Assembly (NCBI RefSeq): GCF_902362185.1
Contig: NC_044509.1
Coordinates: forward strand, 8,855,866 to 8,919,865
DNA: 64,000 nucleotides
Reading direction: 5' to 3'
DNA from: Chanos chanos
Taxonomy: Eukaryota; Chordata; Actinopteri; Gonorynchiformes; Chanidae
The position numbers and the translations under genes were made by a program. Of the stretch, positions 23,383-35,394 are shown in pieces (the stretch's first letter is position 1; each line of letters opens with the position of its first letter). Below the pieces are notes generated by a model. The model made no database searches. It saw nothing but the letters and a program-made list of their open reading frames with translations, and had not been told where the DNA came from.

Positions 23383-23590
23383 GCCCACCACTGCAGAGAC
23401 TCAGTTTAATTCCCTTTTTAACGATGTGCTGCTGTTTGACGATGCAGGGGAGACTCACTCTGAACACAGGTGATCATTCCATCATGGTTAAAACGTGCGT
23501 TTCAGTCTTCATCCTGTTTAAATGATTAGTAGTGGGCAAAATAGGGTGGAAGTTCCTAAAGGAGAAATCCATGAGTAAGACTATGAGATA
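22939..23590. other. Intergenic sequence with a CA microsatellite
   Basis: No gene seen. A (CA)n tract lies at about 23343-23381. From about 23590 the sequence matches the 3' flanks of the TAARs at 21510 and 63542, marking an older tandem duplication. Confidence 0.5.
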
Positions 23591-23969
23591 ATAAATAATA
23601 TAGCAAATGTCCCTGTGCTTCTCAGTACAACAGAAAACATGCAATTCAAACTTCTAATGTGAAGTCTTCTGTAAGCAAGACACATTTTTCTAAAATGTAA
23701 CTGAAAAATGCAAATTTCCTTATGAGATCATTAAACAATGCCAATAAATACTGCTTGTAAGTGACTGAGAAAAAAGACATGAATTATGTGTAGTGTTTTT
23801 CGTTCTTTCTTTCTTTTTTTTTTGCATGACCCTACTCTTTTCTCCATCTTATGATTTCAAAATATTATTTGAAGTTATCATGAGTGAGACAGAATGACTT
23901 ATTACTGCATTCAGATATTACTTCATTTTACTGAAAATTCTTTTTTTTTCATTTTGTGAGTAATTAAAT

Positions 23970-24962
23970 TTACATTGTAAATAAATTGCAGTATGATGAT
24001 GATGAATCAAATATTCTTAGTGTTATAATATGTTTGATTGATATTTTGAACCAGGGATAGAATAATGCATAAATAAGTGGATTCATACATGAATTCACGA
24101 ACATCACCCACATTAGAAATGTCATGACAACCGATTCAGATGTGACACTGCCCATAAAAAGACCATTTATGTAATATGGTATCCAACAAAGTAGATAAAC
24201 AAAAACGACAATACCTAATGTTTTTGCTGCTTTTCTTTCAGACTTCAGTAGGGTTAAACCTTTCTCCCCTAAAGTGACCCCAGTTGTTATAGAGTTAATT
24301 ACCTGGGCCTGATATTTTGCTACACAGTATATTCTCAAATATAAAGATATTACAACTGAACAGGGGGAAATTAATGAAAGGATAAGGTCAACAATAGCCC
24401 AACTGAAGTTCAAGACATACAAACACTCTCCGTAACATGTATTACGTGTCTCTGGGTAAAACATATGATTGGATAAAAAAGCCACAGAATAAATAAGAGA
24501 ATATAACCATATAACAGAAATACAGATTATCATCCTGTTAATGGTCACTTTTGTGGAATACAGTAAAGGATCACTCACAGCAATATATCGGTCTATAGAT
24601 ATAAAGACCAAATTTCCAAGAGAGCCTGACACCACCGTAGTTACAACAAGTGGAAAAATGGAACAAAATGTCTCTCCAAAATACCAGCAGGTTTCAATTA
24701 GTCTGATGCCCTCTACTGGCATAACGAACAATCCAACAATCATATCTGCCACAGCCAGGGAGAGGACAAGCAGATTGGTTGGAGTGTGGAGCTGCTTAAA
24801 GTGAGAGACAGATATTATCACAAGCAGATTCAAAAAAACAGTCAGAGCCGACAATGACAAGAAAATAATGTACATAAAAATATATTCAGATCTGGATCTC
24901 ACATCCTTAGTGCATGATGTATTATGTGATGGATAACAATATGCCTCGTCCTGAGATTCCAT
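23970..24962 (-). CDS. Trace amine-associated receptor, D5.42 type, intact
   Basis: A complete single-exon TAAR of 330 residues starting MESQDEAYCYP. Visible: sequon N14TS; TM1 at about 28-52; LAVADM with D2.50; C3.25 at 100; DRY at 124-126; W4.50 at 152; extracellular loop 2 Cys at 176 and 180; P5.50 at 200; KSERKAAKTLG at 240-250; CWIP at 259-262; fingerprint NSCMNPLIYALFYPWF at 290-305. Residue 3.32 (107) is Val and 5.42 (192) is Asp. TM3 (PLVVTTVVSGS) differs markedly from the MDN group, so a different ligand is likely (inference). Its nearest relatives here are the broken genes at 4030, 21510 and 63542, making it the only whole member of that subgroup in the window. Confidence 0.94.
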   Translation of the reverse strand: MESQDEAYCYPSHNTSCTKDVRSRSEYIFMYIIFLSLSALTVFLNLLVIISVSHFKQLHTPTNLLVLSLAVADMIVGLFVMPVEGIRLIETCWYFGETFCSIFPLVVTTVVSGSLGNLVFISIDRYIAVSDPLLYSTKVTINRMIICISVIWLYSLIYSVAFLSNHMFYPETRNTCYGECLYVLNFSWAIVDLILSLISPCSVVISLYLRIYCVAKYQAQVINSITTGVTLGEKGLTLLKSERKAAKTLGIVVFVYLLCWIPYYINGLFMGSVTSESVVMTFLMWVMFVNSCMNPLIYALFYPWFKISIKHIITLRIFDSSSSYCNLFTM

Positions 24963-25069
24963 TTTAATTCAATGGGGAGGAAAATCTGTTTTGAGAATCC
25001 TTGTATACTCTGAAGAATCCTGTTTCTGTGGCTCACCACTCTCTGTAGGAAATTCACTGAATGACAACT

Positions 25070-25140
25070 CCTTATAAGTATGTCGAGAGACTCAATTCCT
25101 CCACCGTCATCATGACGTGGTAAATGTATCCATTGAGATC
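25070..25140 (-). promoter_or_regulatory. TAAR core-promoter-like module (diverged)
   Basis: On the minus strand: TCAATGGATACATTTACC, a CATGATGACGGTGGAGGA block, then ACTTATAAGG as TATA-like box about 110 bp before the ATG at 24962. It has the same box order as the other TAAR upstream modules but is more diverged. Confidence 0.45.
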
Positions 25141-25634
25141 AGATCTCACAATTCAGCACGGCACTGTAATAGAGGAAGGCAGGTATTGTTTGTTAAGCAC
25201 AACAGATTTGGCTGTTGTGTGGCACAACCACTTAGTTAAGTAATATTATTGTGTTTTGTGGTTGGCATAGGAGTTTGAACAGTGCCACAGAGATGCAGAA
25301 GTTAGAGAGCAGAGCACCATTGTATTTCCTGGGTTGAAGTTGTATTGAATGGTATGCGTTTTGACTGATTCTTTGTTCATTTCTCCCTATTTTATTCCTT
25401 ATTTTCCCTGTTCCCTATTTTATTGATTCAACCCATGCCATTCCCTTTCCATTACCTCCTCAGACAACCATAGGCCTCAGTTGAAGCCCCCAACCTCTTT
25501 TTGTGAGTGTCTTTTCCCCTATTTGCTGTGTAAGGGCCTCATGCTACACATGGAGTGGTTTCTCACAATCCAAATTGTTAACCTGACATGAAACCTCACC
25601 CCATTTAACACCTTGGTACTGCGATGCTTACTGG
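25141..25634. other. Intergenic sequence
   Basis: No gene or repeat recognised between the TAAR promoter region and the provirus. Confidence 0.5.
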
Positions 25635-26051
25635 TGTTGGATTTTCTTGTGATTTTACAAGTAAACGAACCGGAACAAAAGCGCGCTTGGAGAAAAGCTT
25701 TATTTGATGGTGGTGGAACCCGGCAGCAAGTCCGCTTGCGCCGCAGCTTAACTCAGAGAACTGTTACCATGATCGGCCTTTTATACCATGGAGCAAACAG
25801 ACAATAGGTGTACAACATTGCTTGATGCAAATCAGAATCTAGGTGTTAATGCTAAATTCCCCTTTTGTCTGTGATGGCTGCCATTTGCCCATTACCAGTT
25901 GTATTTTGCCTTAATCAATTGCTATTGGCTCCAACAGTAATGCGGCGCCAAAGGTGTGAAGCTTTCTTTGTATCTATGGTAATAAGACCATCAGGTTAAA
26001 CAGTTCTCCTATCATGAACCATGTCTGTTCAGATGTCACTATAATCTTACA
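25635..26051 (-). mobile_element. 3' LTR of the provirus
   Basis: 417 bp, same family as the solo LTRs at 7803 and 22519, with TGTTGGATTTTC and ATCTTACA ends (reverse orientation), a TATAAAAGG box and an AATAAA signal in the minus sense. It is adjacent to the polypurine tract. Confidence 0.88.
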
Positions 26052-26740
26052 ATCCCCCCTTTGATCATAACAAAACATGATCACAAAAAGAAATAATTGT
26101 AAGAAAATACATGAACAGAAAGAGAAACCAAGATATGTTGATAGTAATCACGTACACAGCCTAATACTGAGTACAGGCATCTCTGCTTACAGTATAAAAT
26201 AAAATATCTTTTTATGATGATGCATAGATATTGAAAGGATGTACAGCATTATAAAAAATGACATTGTTGGCATGGTGGATGATTGTATTTAACAGTTATG
26301 GTGCTGGATTGTATTGGTGGATGAGATCTCCTGAAGCAGGCTGTGCTATACTGTGTGTTTGACCGATGCAGATGTGTCCCGTGTCCTGTGATTCTTCAGC
26401 AGATGTCAGTCAGGTGTCAGGTACAGTCCAGTGTAGATGTCTGATGTCAGCCAGGGCACCCTTCTCTAGAGGGTTGTTTAGGATCCTCCTTTTCACTAGA
26501 ATACCTGCAATGACACACAGGAGAGGAAACGGAAATGCACCTGGCCGAAGTTCATTGACATCAAAATGAACTGTCATTTGTATAGACACCTAAAATATCC
26601 CTATTTAGCTTCGGCTGGAAGCTACAGTATTTATCAGTGGTGGTATGATGGCCTCTTCATCCTCAGGCGACAAGCTAGAGCCTAGACAACTCTAGTCCCG
26701 CCATTTCTGGACTCTGATAAATACTACCGCCATTCTGTCC

Positions 26741-26971
26741 CTAATTTTTAGGTGGATTTACTAATTTACAATGGCACCAGTTGTCTTTTCCCTGCACCTT
26801 AACTGCTGCATTAGTGACTAAAAGAACCTGATATGGACCTTCGTACTTGGCCTCTAATGCTACCCTTTGAGGTTTGACCAGGCAAATGACTGTGTGCCCC
26901 CTCTGGAGGTAGTTGCCAAGCACTGTAAACCTGTTTCTCAGCATCCTGTACTGCAAGACTGAGTTGTTCAC
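26741..26971 (-). pseudogene. Retroviral integrase C-terminal remnant
   Basis: The residues YEGPYQVLLVTNAAVKVQG and WCHCKLVNP match the C-terminal domain of gammaretrovirus-like integrases (KGPYTVLLTTPTAVKV in MLV; family knowledge). It is a fossil fragment only. Confidence 0.75.
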
Positions 26972-27089
26972 AGTACTGCATCAGGCTGTCAAGCAAGATG
27001 CGCATCGGCTTTGCACAGATCCATTGTTCCGGGTAGGGGCATGGGCCGGCCTGCGATGACTTCAAAAGTGCTTGGTCGATTTTCCTTGT

Positions 27090-28685
27090 TGTGTGTTGTG
27101 CAGCTCTGAGCCTTTTGCATTCCCTCCTCCAGTGTCCTGGCTTGTGGCAGTAATGACAATGTCCATTTCTTGTTTTGTTCAGGTCATGTCTCCTGCCCTT
27201 CAAATCTCTGTGTTCAGGTCCTCTTTTGTTGTACCTCAGGGCATTAGATTGCAAGGCTCTGAGTTTGGCATCCTGTGTCCTCTCAATTCTTGCTGACCAA
27301 TCTACAACTTGATTGAAAGCTGTCCCGACACCATCCCAGTCATCATAACGGACTTTAAGGGCTTTGGATATCTCTGCTTTTAGTCCATTCATGAATGTCG
27401 TTTTCAAGGGCATGCCAGTGTCCTTGCTCAGATCATCACCGTTGTTTAAGCCAGCATGTTCCTGCCAAATCTGTGTGAAGCGTTCTTCATACTCTGCAAC
27501 ACTTTCTCCCACTTTCTGCGTGCATGCAGTAATTTTTGCCCAGTTGATTTCTGCAGGTTTCAGTTCATATAAAAAGGTTCGTACAGCCTCCCATCCAGCA
27601 TCAATATTATCTTGTGACTCGCCTACCATTGTCTCCACGTTTTTAGTGAGCTTCTTTTGATCGCTGTCTCTTAAGTTCAAATTCAGGATCATAGCAGCGT
27701 CTAAGGGGTGTAGAGTGTAAATTTTTCGTAAGCGTTCAAGAACTTGCCATGCCTTGCGTCGTTGTTTATATGCATCTGGTAAATCCTTGGACCACTTATC
27801 AATTTGTTTCGGTGTGGCTGGTTGATAAGTCTTACATGGGAGGTATCTTTTGACCTTCTTTGTCACAGCGTGAGTCCGTCTCTGGCCGTCCTCCTCAAAC
27901 TCCTCCTCACTTTGAGCTTCCACTTCAGTTCTCCGGTGTGTGATTACTACAGGAGTAAGCCTAACCTTTGATGAATTGTTAGACCTTGTCATGGAGATAG
28001 ATTTGGCCTGTGAACAGCTGTCCTTTGTCACAGATGAAGGAGCGGGTGTGTCATTGGACAGTTCCTCACTGTCTGAGCCATCTGAGCTGCTGTCATAGTC
28101 ATGTGGCAGTTCTCTCAGCAAATGGCGATGTTGTTGCTCAGTGACATTCAGCTCTTTGAATGGATAGAGCGGTTCTGGCTTCCCTTGCTTGGCGTCTTTT
28201 GATTGTAGCTGGTTGGAAATTAAGTTTAGCCATTTTTGATTTTCAGCTAAAAGTCTCTCTTTTTCCTTCTTCTCCTCTTGTAATAGAGAAGATAATGATT
28301 TGACCTTTGTTTGTTCTGCGATGATTTCACGTTTCAGTCTTTGGATTTCACAGTTATGCAGATGTTGTCTAATTTGCTTGCACAAAATAACAGTCCATCC
28401 GTCTCGTCTGCTGCTTGCAGACATCCGCTGTGTCTTTCCCCAGGCCTTTTTCATGTCGAGCAAGGTCCAGAGTCTGTCCTCGGAAGGTTTAATGTTGTAT
28501 TTCCGCTGGATGTCATCATCGCATTTCCTTAGTCCAAGCCTTTTTTCCATATATGAATTTAGGCTGTCCATCATCTGAGCGATTCTTACGTCTGGAGGAG
28601 CTTTTCCGTGACGTTCTGTCGTAGGTTTCAATGGCCCAGCCCCATGAACACGGATCTGCGCAGCCAACGACAACTCAGCAGCCAT
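27090..28685 (-). pseudogene. Endogenous retrovirus gag fossil
   Basis: A long gag frame beginning MAAELSLAAQIRVHG. A coiled coil lies at about residues 130-180, then an acidic/serine-rich linker, a capsid-like region at about 300-500, and one CX2CX4HX4C zinc knuckle (CHYCHKPGHWRREC) near residue 515. A single knuckle suits gamma/epsilon-type retroviruses. Downstream of the knuckle the element is internally deleted. The element as a whole is broken. Confidence 0.8.
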
Positions 28686-28929
28686 GACAACAGATTCCCT
28701 CTTTAAAATAGGTTATTTAATCTTTCCGCCGTTAGAAGCCTACTGCATACAGTTTAACACGAAAACAAAACAAAAACAAACAAAACAAATAGGCTGCTTT
28801 CTTTCCAAACTCAAGTTGGAAGGCTAGATTGCTTATTATTTTTTTTTTTTAGCAACTTAAAAACAAATACAAATTCTTACCACATATAACCTTAAGAAAA
28901 GTACAAATTTTCAAGCATGCTTTTAGGAC

Positions 28930-29996
28930 AAGGTAACTCCGTTCTCGTGATCTTTCACCATTGGAGTTCCACCTCACAACACAACCACACTAATTTGGGC
29001 ATTAACCCCTAACGTTGCTAACATTTTAATTTCCAAACTTACAATCGGAACGCGAAGCTCAATACTTCTATACTTCTCAACTTTCCCACAAAGAATAATT
29101 ATACAGTATTGAATTCGGTGTAGCTTCAACACCCTTTCATACTACAGAAAGGTGTCTAGCAACCAGTTGCAGCGTTTCTAACTTTACTTAGAACGTTTCC
29201 AGAATTATAGTCGAACACGAAGCTCACTTAACAATTTACAGTACCAGTATAATGCGCTACTTCTTAATTCTCTCACAATCAAGAAAAGCACCAAAAAAAT
29301 CTAATTCTCTCACAGCGAAGAATAATTAAACAGTATTGCCTTCTGTTCCCGAGCTTTACAACGACACCCTTTCCTACCATAGGAAGGTGCCTAGCAACCC
29401 AGTTACTTATAGTCTCTCCATCGACCTCCGATTAGAGGTCTGATAACCGGCTCGATGCGAGATGACTAACAACACTATAGTACACCGTTACAAAAGAACT
29501 CTCGGAATCTTTCACAGTTAGACTTCCACGTCGCAACACAACCACAATAACTTACAATACCAGTATAATGCACTCTTAACTTTCTCATAGAGAACAATTA
29601 TACAGTATTGAATTCTGTGTCGCTCACACCAACACCCTTTCCTAACCATAGAAAGGTGTCCAGCAACTAGTTGCAGCGTTTCTAATTTTACTTAGAACAT
29701 TTCCTGACTTGTAGTCGGAACACGAAGCTCACTTAACAACTTACAATACCAGTATAATGCGCTACTTCTTAACTCTCTCACAATCAAGAAAAGCACCAAT
29801 TTTAACTCTCTCAGAGCGAAAAATAATTATACAGTACTGAATTCTGTTTCAGAGCTTACGACACCCTTTCCTAAGCATAGGAAGGTGTCTAGCAACCTAG
29901 TCACTTAGTCTCTCCATCGACCTCCGATTAGAAGTCTGATAACCGGCTCGATTGGAGATGACTAACACTATAGTACACACTCCGTCAGTCTCAGGT
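28930..29996. repeat. Tandem duplication (about 500 bp x 2) in the provirus leader
   Basis: Two diverged units, about 28938-29485 and 29486-29996. Shared landmarks in each: CTCTCGGAATCTTTCAC-like start, TTATACAGTATTGAATTC, AAAGGTGTCTAGCAACC-like, AGTCTCTCCATCGACCTCCG, and CGATGCGAGATGACTAAC-like end. Within each unit the GAAAGGTGTC motif recurs at about 250 bp, hinting at an older, smaller duplication. Confidence 0.75.
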
Positions 29997-30069
29997 CTAA
30001 TCGAAACATATAACTGTGACAGTAGCCAGGTCACAACTAAGTATTTATGGGGAGACGACATCAATTAGA

Positions 30070-30898
30070 TCTTTCATTACATCAATTAGATCTTTGACAA
30101 AGTTGGTCAAACTGCTATAGTCAGACGATCAAAGGGCATCAAGAAGAACTAAATCATTAGTCTCCCTCTCCTTGCTCAGACAATTGTGAGGGTGCCTCTT
30201 CTAGCGCTACTCCTCAGCTACCAGTGACTGAACGTTGTGTTTATATTGTTAGAGAGAGGAACTGTCGAAGGATTTATGGTTAATGTTTTCTATTTGAAGG
30301 TGCAGCACCTGTTGAGAATCAGGTGGAAGCGGTACCTAGGCCCCCAGCTGTGTATCTGCAGACTGGAGGAATAGGCTGTTTTTGTGTGACTTCCTTGATT
30401 GGGAAACTAAATGTGAGGTCAGGTGTCACCCTGTAGCTGAAAGAAATGAACCAGAAAAGATCTTTTCAATTATATTTGGCATTTATGGGTCCTCTCATTG
30501 ATTTGCAAAAGCAGTTCTTCCAATACCAGCAATATGAGGGGGGATCACTTTTTAAGTATTCATGAGCCCTGCCATACAACATCTGCAAGTAGCCATTGAT
30601 AACAAGGGGAGTAAGTGAGCTTATTTTATTATTAATATTGAAAAGCTTGAAGACAGAATTTGATTTGAGCTGTAAAAGGGACACTTTCAGACTTTATTTC
30701 AGTATCTAGTGAATCACCCTCATTCTAAGTTTAACTCTACACAAGTGTTTTGTTTTTCTTTCTGATGATGTTTGCTTGTTTGTCTTTGTTTATGTGCATG
30801 TAAGTTATTTGCTTTTGTCCACTACTGTAATGATAATTTTTATCTGTGAGGTGAAAAAATAATTTTAAGAACCTAATGAGGGTTGCTGGTAATAATGT
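30070..30898. repeat. Repeated block X, copy 2
   Basis: Matches 1615-2450 in the same orientation. At its left edge ATCAATTAGATCTTT occurs twice (about 30060 and 30080), suggesting a duplicated junction. The minus-strand 72-codon frame (30466-30684) is again open and differs from copy 1 at only a handful of residues. Confidence 0.7.
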
Positions 30899-31540
30899 CA
30901 CTTAGCTCAAAAGTTCAAATGCTTCAATGAAGGTCTACAGTGGGCTGTTTGCACCGACCAGAGCCGTTGAGAGAGTTTTTTTCTACCGCTCTGGCTACGA
31001 CTACGTTCTTGTAACATGTAAACAACAACACATGTCGATATAGACACAAATGGTTGCCCATGCATCTTTTAATCATATACACATTTTCATGCTACATGTA
31101 GCCTGGTTAAACTTTTTTTTGTTACTCCCGCCTCTCTAGAAAACGTCACGTACCAAACGCATCACACGCTGATCTGATTGGTTCTCGTGTGGTTCTGCAT
31201 AGTCATAGTCACATAGTCACGTCAGTGGTTCCAACTTTTGGGACCAGCAATTCTGCAGTGGCACTCCTTTTTGGCACCGGCACCAGTATTTTTTCAGTGG
31301 TCCTAGATTGGGCACCAGCACCAGCACCAGCACCACGACAGTGGAAAAGGGGTAAATGTAACCTGTGTTGTATAGACAGACACACATTCCCGTACTGGAC
31401 TCAATCACGCAACATTATGGGAATCGGGCGCGCTAGCAAGGAGGCTAAAACCCATGGATAATAGACAGTCATTAGCACACATCTTGTGCATGCATCTGTA
31501 CCCGCTGCTACCGCTACATGTAGCCCTCTGCACCGATCTT
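30899..31540. other. Intergenic sequence, possibly an old non-autonomous transposon
   Basis: It includes a GGCACCAGCACC-rich stretch at 31240-31340. No coding gene is recognised. Confidence 0.4.
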
Positions 31541-31828
31541 AGAAGCAAGAGCAAAATTAACTCATCTTTCTTTATTTGAACATTTCATTATTATTATTAT
31601 TGTTGTTGTTGTTGTTTTCTGTGATATTATTTGGGGTTTTCCATTGGTTCATTTGAATTCTTCTCATTCAATTGATATTTCTTGTAATAAAACCCCTCCT
31701 GTCTCTGTGCCCTTCTTTTGGCCCGTCCAGTACAGTCCTTTACAAAGTGACTATACAGTATTAAAAAAAAAAAAAAGTGCTGTTTGTCTAAACAAGTGGA
31801 AACATATCTGATCTGTACTCAAAATATC

Positions 31829-32836
31829 CTAGGATAACAAAGTAAGATATGAAGATGATGGCTCAAATATTTTGAGTGTTAATACATGCTTAACTGATAC
31901 TCTGAACCAAGGGTAAAACAGCGCATATATTATTGGGTTCACGCATGAGTTCATATTCATAACCCAAGCAAAAAAATTGGTTAAAGATGATGCAGAATTC
32001 ATACCACCCTCAACTAGAATGGTGATGTAATATGGTACCCAACAGAGCATATAAATTGCAACAACTATACCTAAAGTTTTTGCTGCTTTCCTCTCAGATT
32101 TGGAAGCCACACCATCATCATTAGATTTTAAATTTACTTTAACAGACTTAATCATAATAGCCTGACGTCTTACAATGCAAAATATCCTCATATACAAGGA
32201 GCACACAACAAAGCATGGTGCAATTAAGGAACAAAAAAGGTCAATAAAAAGCCAAGCAAAGCTGTTGACGAGCACACACTCTCCGTAGCATGTGCCATGT
32301 GTCTCTGGATAAAATAAATGATTAAATAATATGCTCACAGAATACATAAAAGAACAAAACCAGCTAATTAATATGCAAATCAAAGTTTTACCTGTGGTTA
32401 CTAAAGAAGTATAGCGAAATGGATCACTCACAGCGATATAGCGGTCAATGGATATGAAAACCATATTGCCTAGAGATGCTGATATAACAATATAGCAAAT
32501 CAACGGGTAAACAGAGCAAAACACATCCCCAAAGTACCAGCAATTTTCAGTTAGTCTCATGCCCTCGAAGGGCATGACAAAAAATCCTACAATCAGATCT
32601 GACACAGCCAGAGAGAGGATGAGGAAGTTGGTTGGAGTGTGGAGCTGCTTGAAGTGAGAAATAGAGATGATCACCAGCAGATTCAAGAACACTGTTAACA
32701 CTGACAAAGAGGCAAAAAATATGTACATCATGATGTATTCTCCTCTAGTCCGCAAAGCCTTCATACAGGAGAGGTTTTGAAGTGGAAAGCAATACTGAAT
32801 TTGTTGGTTTTCTTCCATTGTAAGTCTGTTATCCAT
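31829..32836 (-). CDS. Trace amine-associated receptor, D5.42 type, intact
   Basis: 335 residues from the conserved MDN start at 32836. The frame is open 18 codons further upstream, but the MDN start is shared by four paralogues. Visible: sequon N21LS; N1.50 at 52; LAVSD with D2.50; C3.25 at 107; DRY at 131-133; P5.50 at 207; CWVP in TM6; fingerprint NSCVNPIIYALFYPWF. Residue 3.32 is Cys and 5.42 is Asp (LFIDLFCSLIAPC), so the non-classical amine site is kept. TM5 differs from its sister gene at 47063 (LFIDLFC versus IIDLFV), close to the binding aspartate. Predicted olfactory receptor; ligand unknown. Confidence 0.94.
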   Translation of the reverse strand: MDNRLTMEENQQIQYCFPLQNLSCMKALRTRGEYIMMYIFFASLSVLTVFLNLLVIISISHFKQLHTPTNFLILSLAVSDLIVGFFVMPFEGMRLTENCWYFGDVFCSVYPLICYIVISASLGNMVFISIDRYIAVSDPFRYTSLVTTGKTLICILISWFCSFMYSVSILFNHLFYPETHGTCYGECVLVNSFAWLFIDLFCSLIAPCFVVCSLYMRIFCIVRRQAIMIKSVKVNLKSNDDGVASKSERKAAKTLGIVVAIYMLCWVPYYITILVEGGMNSASSLTNFFAWVMNMNSCVNPIIYALFYPWFRVSVKHVLTLKIFEPSSSYLTLLS

Positions 32837-32966
32837 CCTGTTCAAGTAACAGATTACCATTTGAGGATGAATTCTTATGGTGTAGCCCAAGGATGATTAT
32901 GAGATTTTTAAACATATGTCAGCTCTCCACTCCAGCTCCTCGATGCTCTCTAGCCATTGGCAGCTG

Positions 32967-33037
32967 GTTTTATATGTTTTATGAAACTCCCCTCCTATTT
33001 TTTTATGACATGTTCATTTATAATTTACGACCTCCCA
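32967..33037 (-). promoter_or_regulatory. TAAR core-promoter-like module
   Basis: On the minus strand: TGGGAGGTCGTAAATTATAA, a TGAACATGTCAT block, GGAGGGGAG, then CATATAAAACC about 135 bp before the ATG at 32836. Confidence 0.6.
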
Positions 33038-33180
33038 CTAATGTTAGGCAGATTCTTATCCAGCAAAAGGCCTTTTCAGAAGGCCGTCTACCACATAGTG
33101 CTGTGCCAACCCATAATATATGTAGATACATTGAATATTAAAGATAGTGCATCAAACTTGACGGCCCAAGAAACATTATG

Positions 33181-34085
33181 CAGTATAATGAAGCATAAAA
33201 GATATGCGCTGACATCACTTTCCCACCAGAATACTGTGGACTGAGTGGTAAAACATGCTGCAACATGTCATGCTGACTGTCTTTAGTTACAGAAACTGCG
33301 AAACGGGGAGTAAAACAAGCCATTATCTGCTTCAAATAAAGGCAGTTGGATTCTACAGTTAACCTTACAACTCACCAAAGAACCAGTGGGTCATGGACAT
33401 TGACAAGTGGCCAGAAATCAAGTTTCCTGACATTTATATGTACCTGATTTCAATGTCAGAGAAACGGACATTCTAATACGCTTAACGTGAAAAGGCTTAA
33501 TGTCCCAAAACAGCGATCAAGCATCGCCAAATTGCTCTCACACATCTCTTGTTATGGGCTCTCTCCCATCTTAAAAATTCTAATTGAAATACATAAGGAT
33601 TTCCTATATCTTCTAATATTAGGAAAATATGTGTAGTGCAGGAGGAAGCATGCTAGGGGTAAGCTACGTTACGCTTTTTCCCTATAATGGATGTCAATGG
33701 AGAGGAAAACGCTTAATGTGAAATAACGACCATACTCCTAGGATTTCGGTTTTGACATTTTGGCAGGAGGAGGTGTTTCTGACAAGAGATGTCCAAGAGA
33801 AATTTGGTGATCATTGATTGCAGTTTTGGAACATCAAGGCACGTTAAGGTTTTTTACGTTAAGCATTTCAATACAAAGAAAGGCACAAAAATTGAATTGC
33901 CAGTGAATATTGGGTTGGATATTACACCAAAACCCAACATGGACACTCACATTGAAACAACTAGTAGCTCAATGTTCCAGTATCCGCAAGAAGCAACTGC
34001 TCTCACAACTAGAGGTGGATAAGATACAACACGAGTGCTATGGCATGGGGGAGCCAGGACGACACACACACACACACACACACAC

Positions 34086-34146
<61 letters not shown>

Positions 34147-34228
34147 AACATTTAGATGTCTTTCAAAAAATGTAAAAATGAGACACAATACTGTGCTAAT
34201 TCTTATTGACCGTTGGAGGACTCCAGCA
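33181..34228. other. Intergenic sequence with a CA/TA microsatellite
   Basis: No gene seen. A (CA)n(TA)n tract lies at 34062-34144. Confidence 0.5.
34062..34144. repeat. (CA)n(TA)n microsatellite
   Basis: About 25 bp of CA followed by about 57 bp of TA. Confidence 0.95.
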
Positions 34229-35394
34229 CCACAGAGCAGAGGTGGACAAAGTACACAACTCCGTTACTTGAGTCAAAGTATAGATACTCCTGGTCAAATA
34301 TTACTCCAATACAAGTGAAAGTTGTTCAGTCAAATTTTTACTTGAGTTAAAGTACTGGAGTACTTGCTTTTAAAAATATGTAATATTCAAAAGTCCATTT
34401 TCCTTTTAATGTCAGTGCATTGTATTGTTGCCACAATGCATTTACAAAACCTAATGAGTCTGGAACAACCTACTGTACTGACCTGTTGAACCAGTAGAAT
34501 AAATAGTTTGTGGCATATGCTATAAAGCCTATAGAAACACAATTGAATTGACAAAAGGACAGCCATTGTCATTTTCATCTTTTTATTTAACACCCCCCAC
34601 CCCATCTCCACAAAACAGCATGGCAGTGTTCTGACACAGTTCTGGCAGTGTGTGTGCATGTGTGTTTTCTGTGAATCAGAAACAATTATACTGTTTTACT
34701 ATTATCCTTTTCATCATAATCATCATGATTAAGCAAGTACACGAGTCCAGTGTTTAAAAAAGCAGAAATGAAGAACTGAACATGGAACAGTTAGTTTTAC
34801 ACATGTAGCCCTATGGGAAGTATGGCTGTAATTTAAGTTGATGTATTTGTACACATAGTAAGTTCATAAATAGTATAAATAGAATTAAAGGGTTAAAAAA
34901 CATTCAGGTAATTTCATGGTTAAGTTCCTACATTGTATTATGTACATGCTGTGAAATATACATTTTTTTGTTCAATACTAAATTTATAGTGATGGCAATG
35001 CTGTACTATTGCTTTATATGGTACACAGAGAATGTTTAATTAATTGTGTAATTTTGTGGTAATTTTAATTAATGAACCAATCAGAAGTGAGTTGGAGGTC
35101 ATGGGGTTAGCAGGAAGTGGATGTGAGTGGGAGAGGACAAGAGCGCGTGGCGCGTTGCTGTGTCCGAAATGGCATACTAGCATACTGCATACTAGCCTAG
35201 TATACACTGCGTACTGCACACTACTCCACACGCTAGTATACAGTATGGTACGCAATTATGAGAACTTTCGTGTAGTGTACTACAGTCACTTAACCAGAAC
35301 ATTCTACAAGCTTTTACCTCAGACTTGCTGTCGGGGGAGAGCGCTCTTGGTATTCAAAGGAACGAACGAATTTATTTCTCGGTGTTGTGTGAAT

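Larger units (their letters stand above)
25635..30069 (-). mobile_element. Internally deleted endogenous retrovirus
   Basis: A minus-strand provirus fossil of gamma/epsilon-retrovirus type. Parts seen, from its 3' end: 3' LTR 25635-26051; polypurine tract immediately beside it (AAAGGGGGGAT on the minus strand, 26052-26062); about 680 bp without recognisable env; an integrase C-terminal remnant near 26741-26971; gag at about 27090-28685; and a long leader with a roughly 500-bp tandem duplication, 28930-29996. Most of pol is gone and no 5' LTR of this family is found before block X at 30070, so the element is broken. Gag remains open over most of its length. Confidence 0.8.
31541..33180. repeat. 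TAAR gene duplication, copy 1
   Basis: About 1.6 kb matching 46747-48390: 3' flank with a TTA/TTG microsatellite, the whole TAAR gene and about 340 bp of 5' flank. Copy edges were judged by eye. Confidence 0.85.

Noticed and set aside
26366-26569. Possible env remnant between integrase and 3' LTR of the provirus
   Set aside because: No signal peptide, membrane span or envelope motif can be seen on the minus strand.
28930-29996. CRISPR-like or satellite array
   Set aside because: There are only two long diverged units with no regular short repeats or spacers, in a vertebrate provirus.
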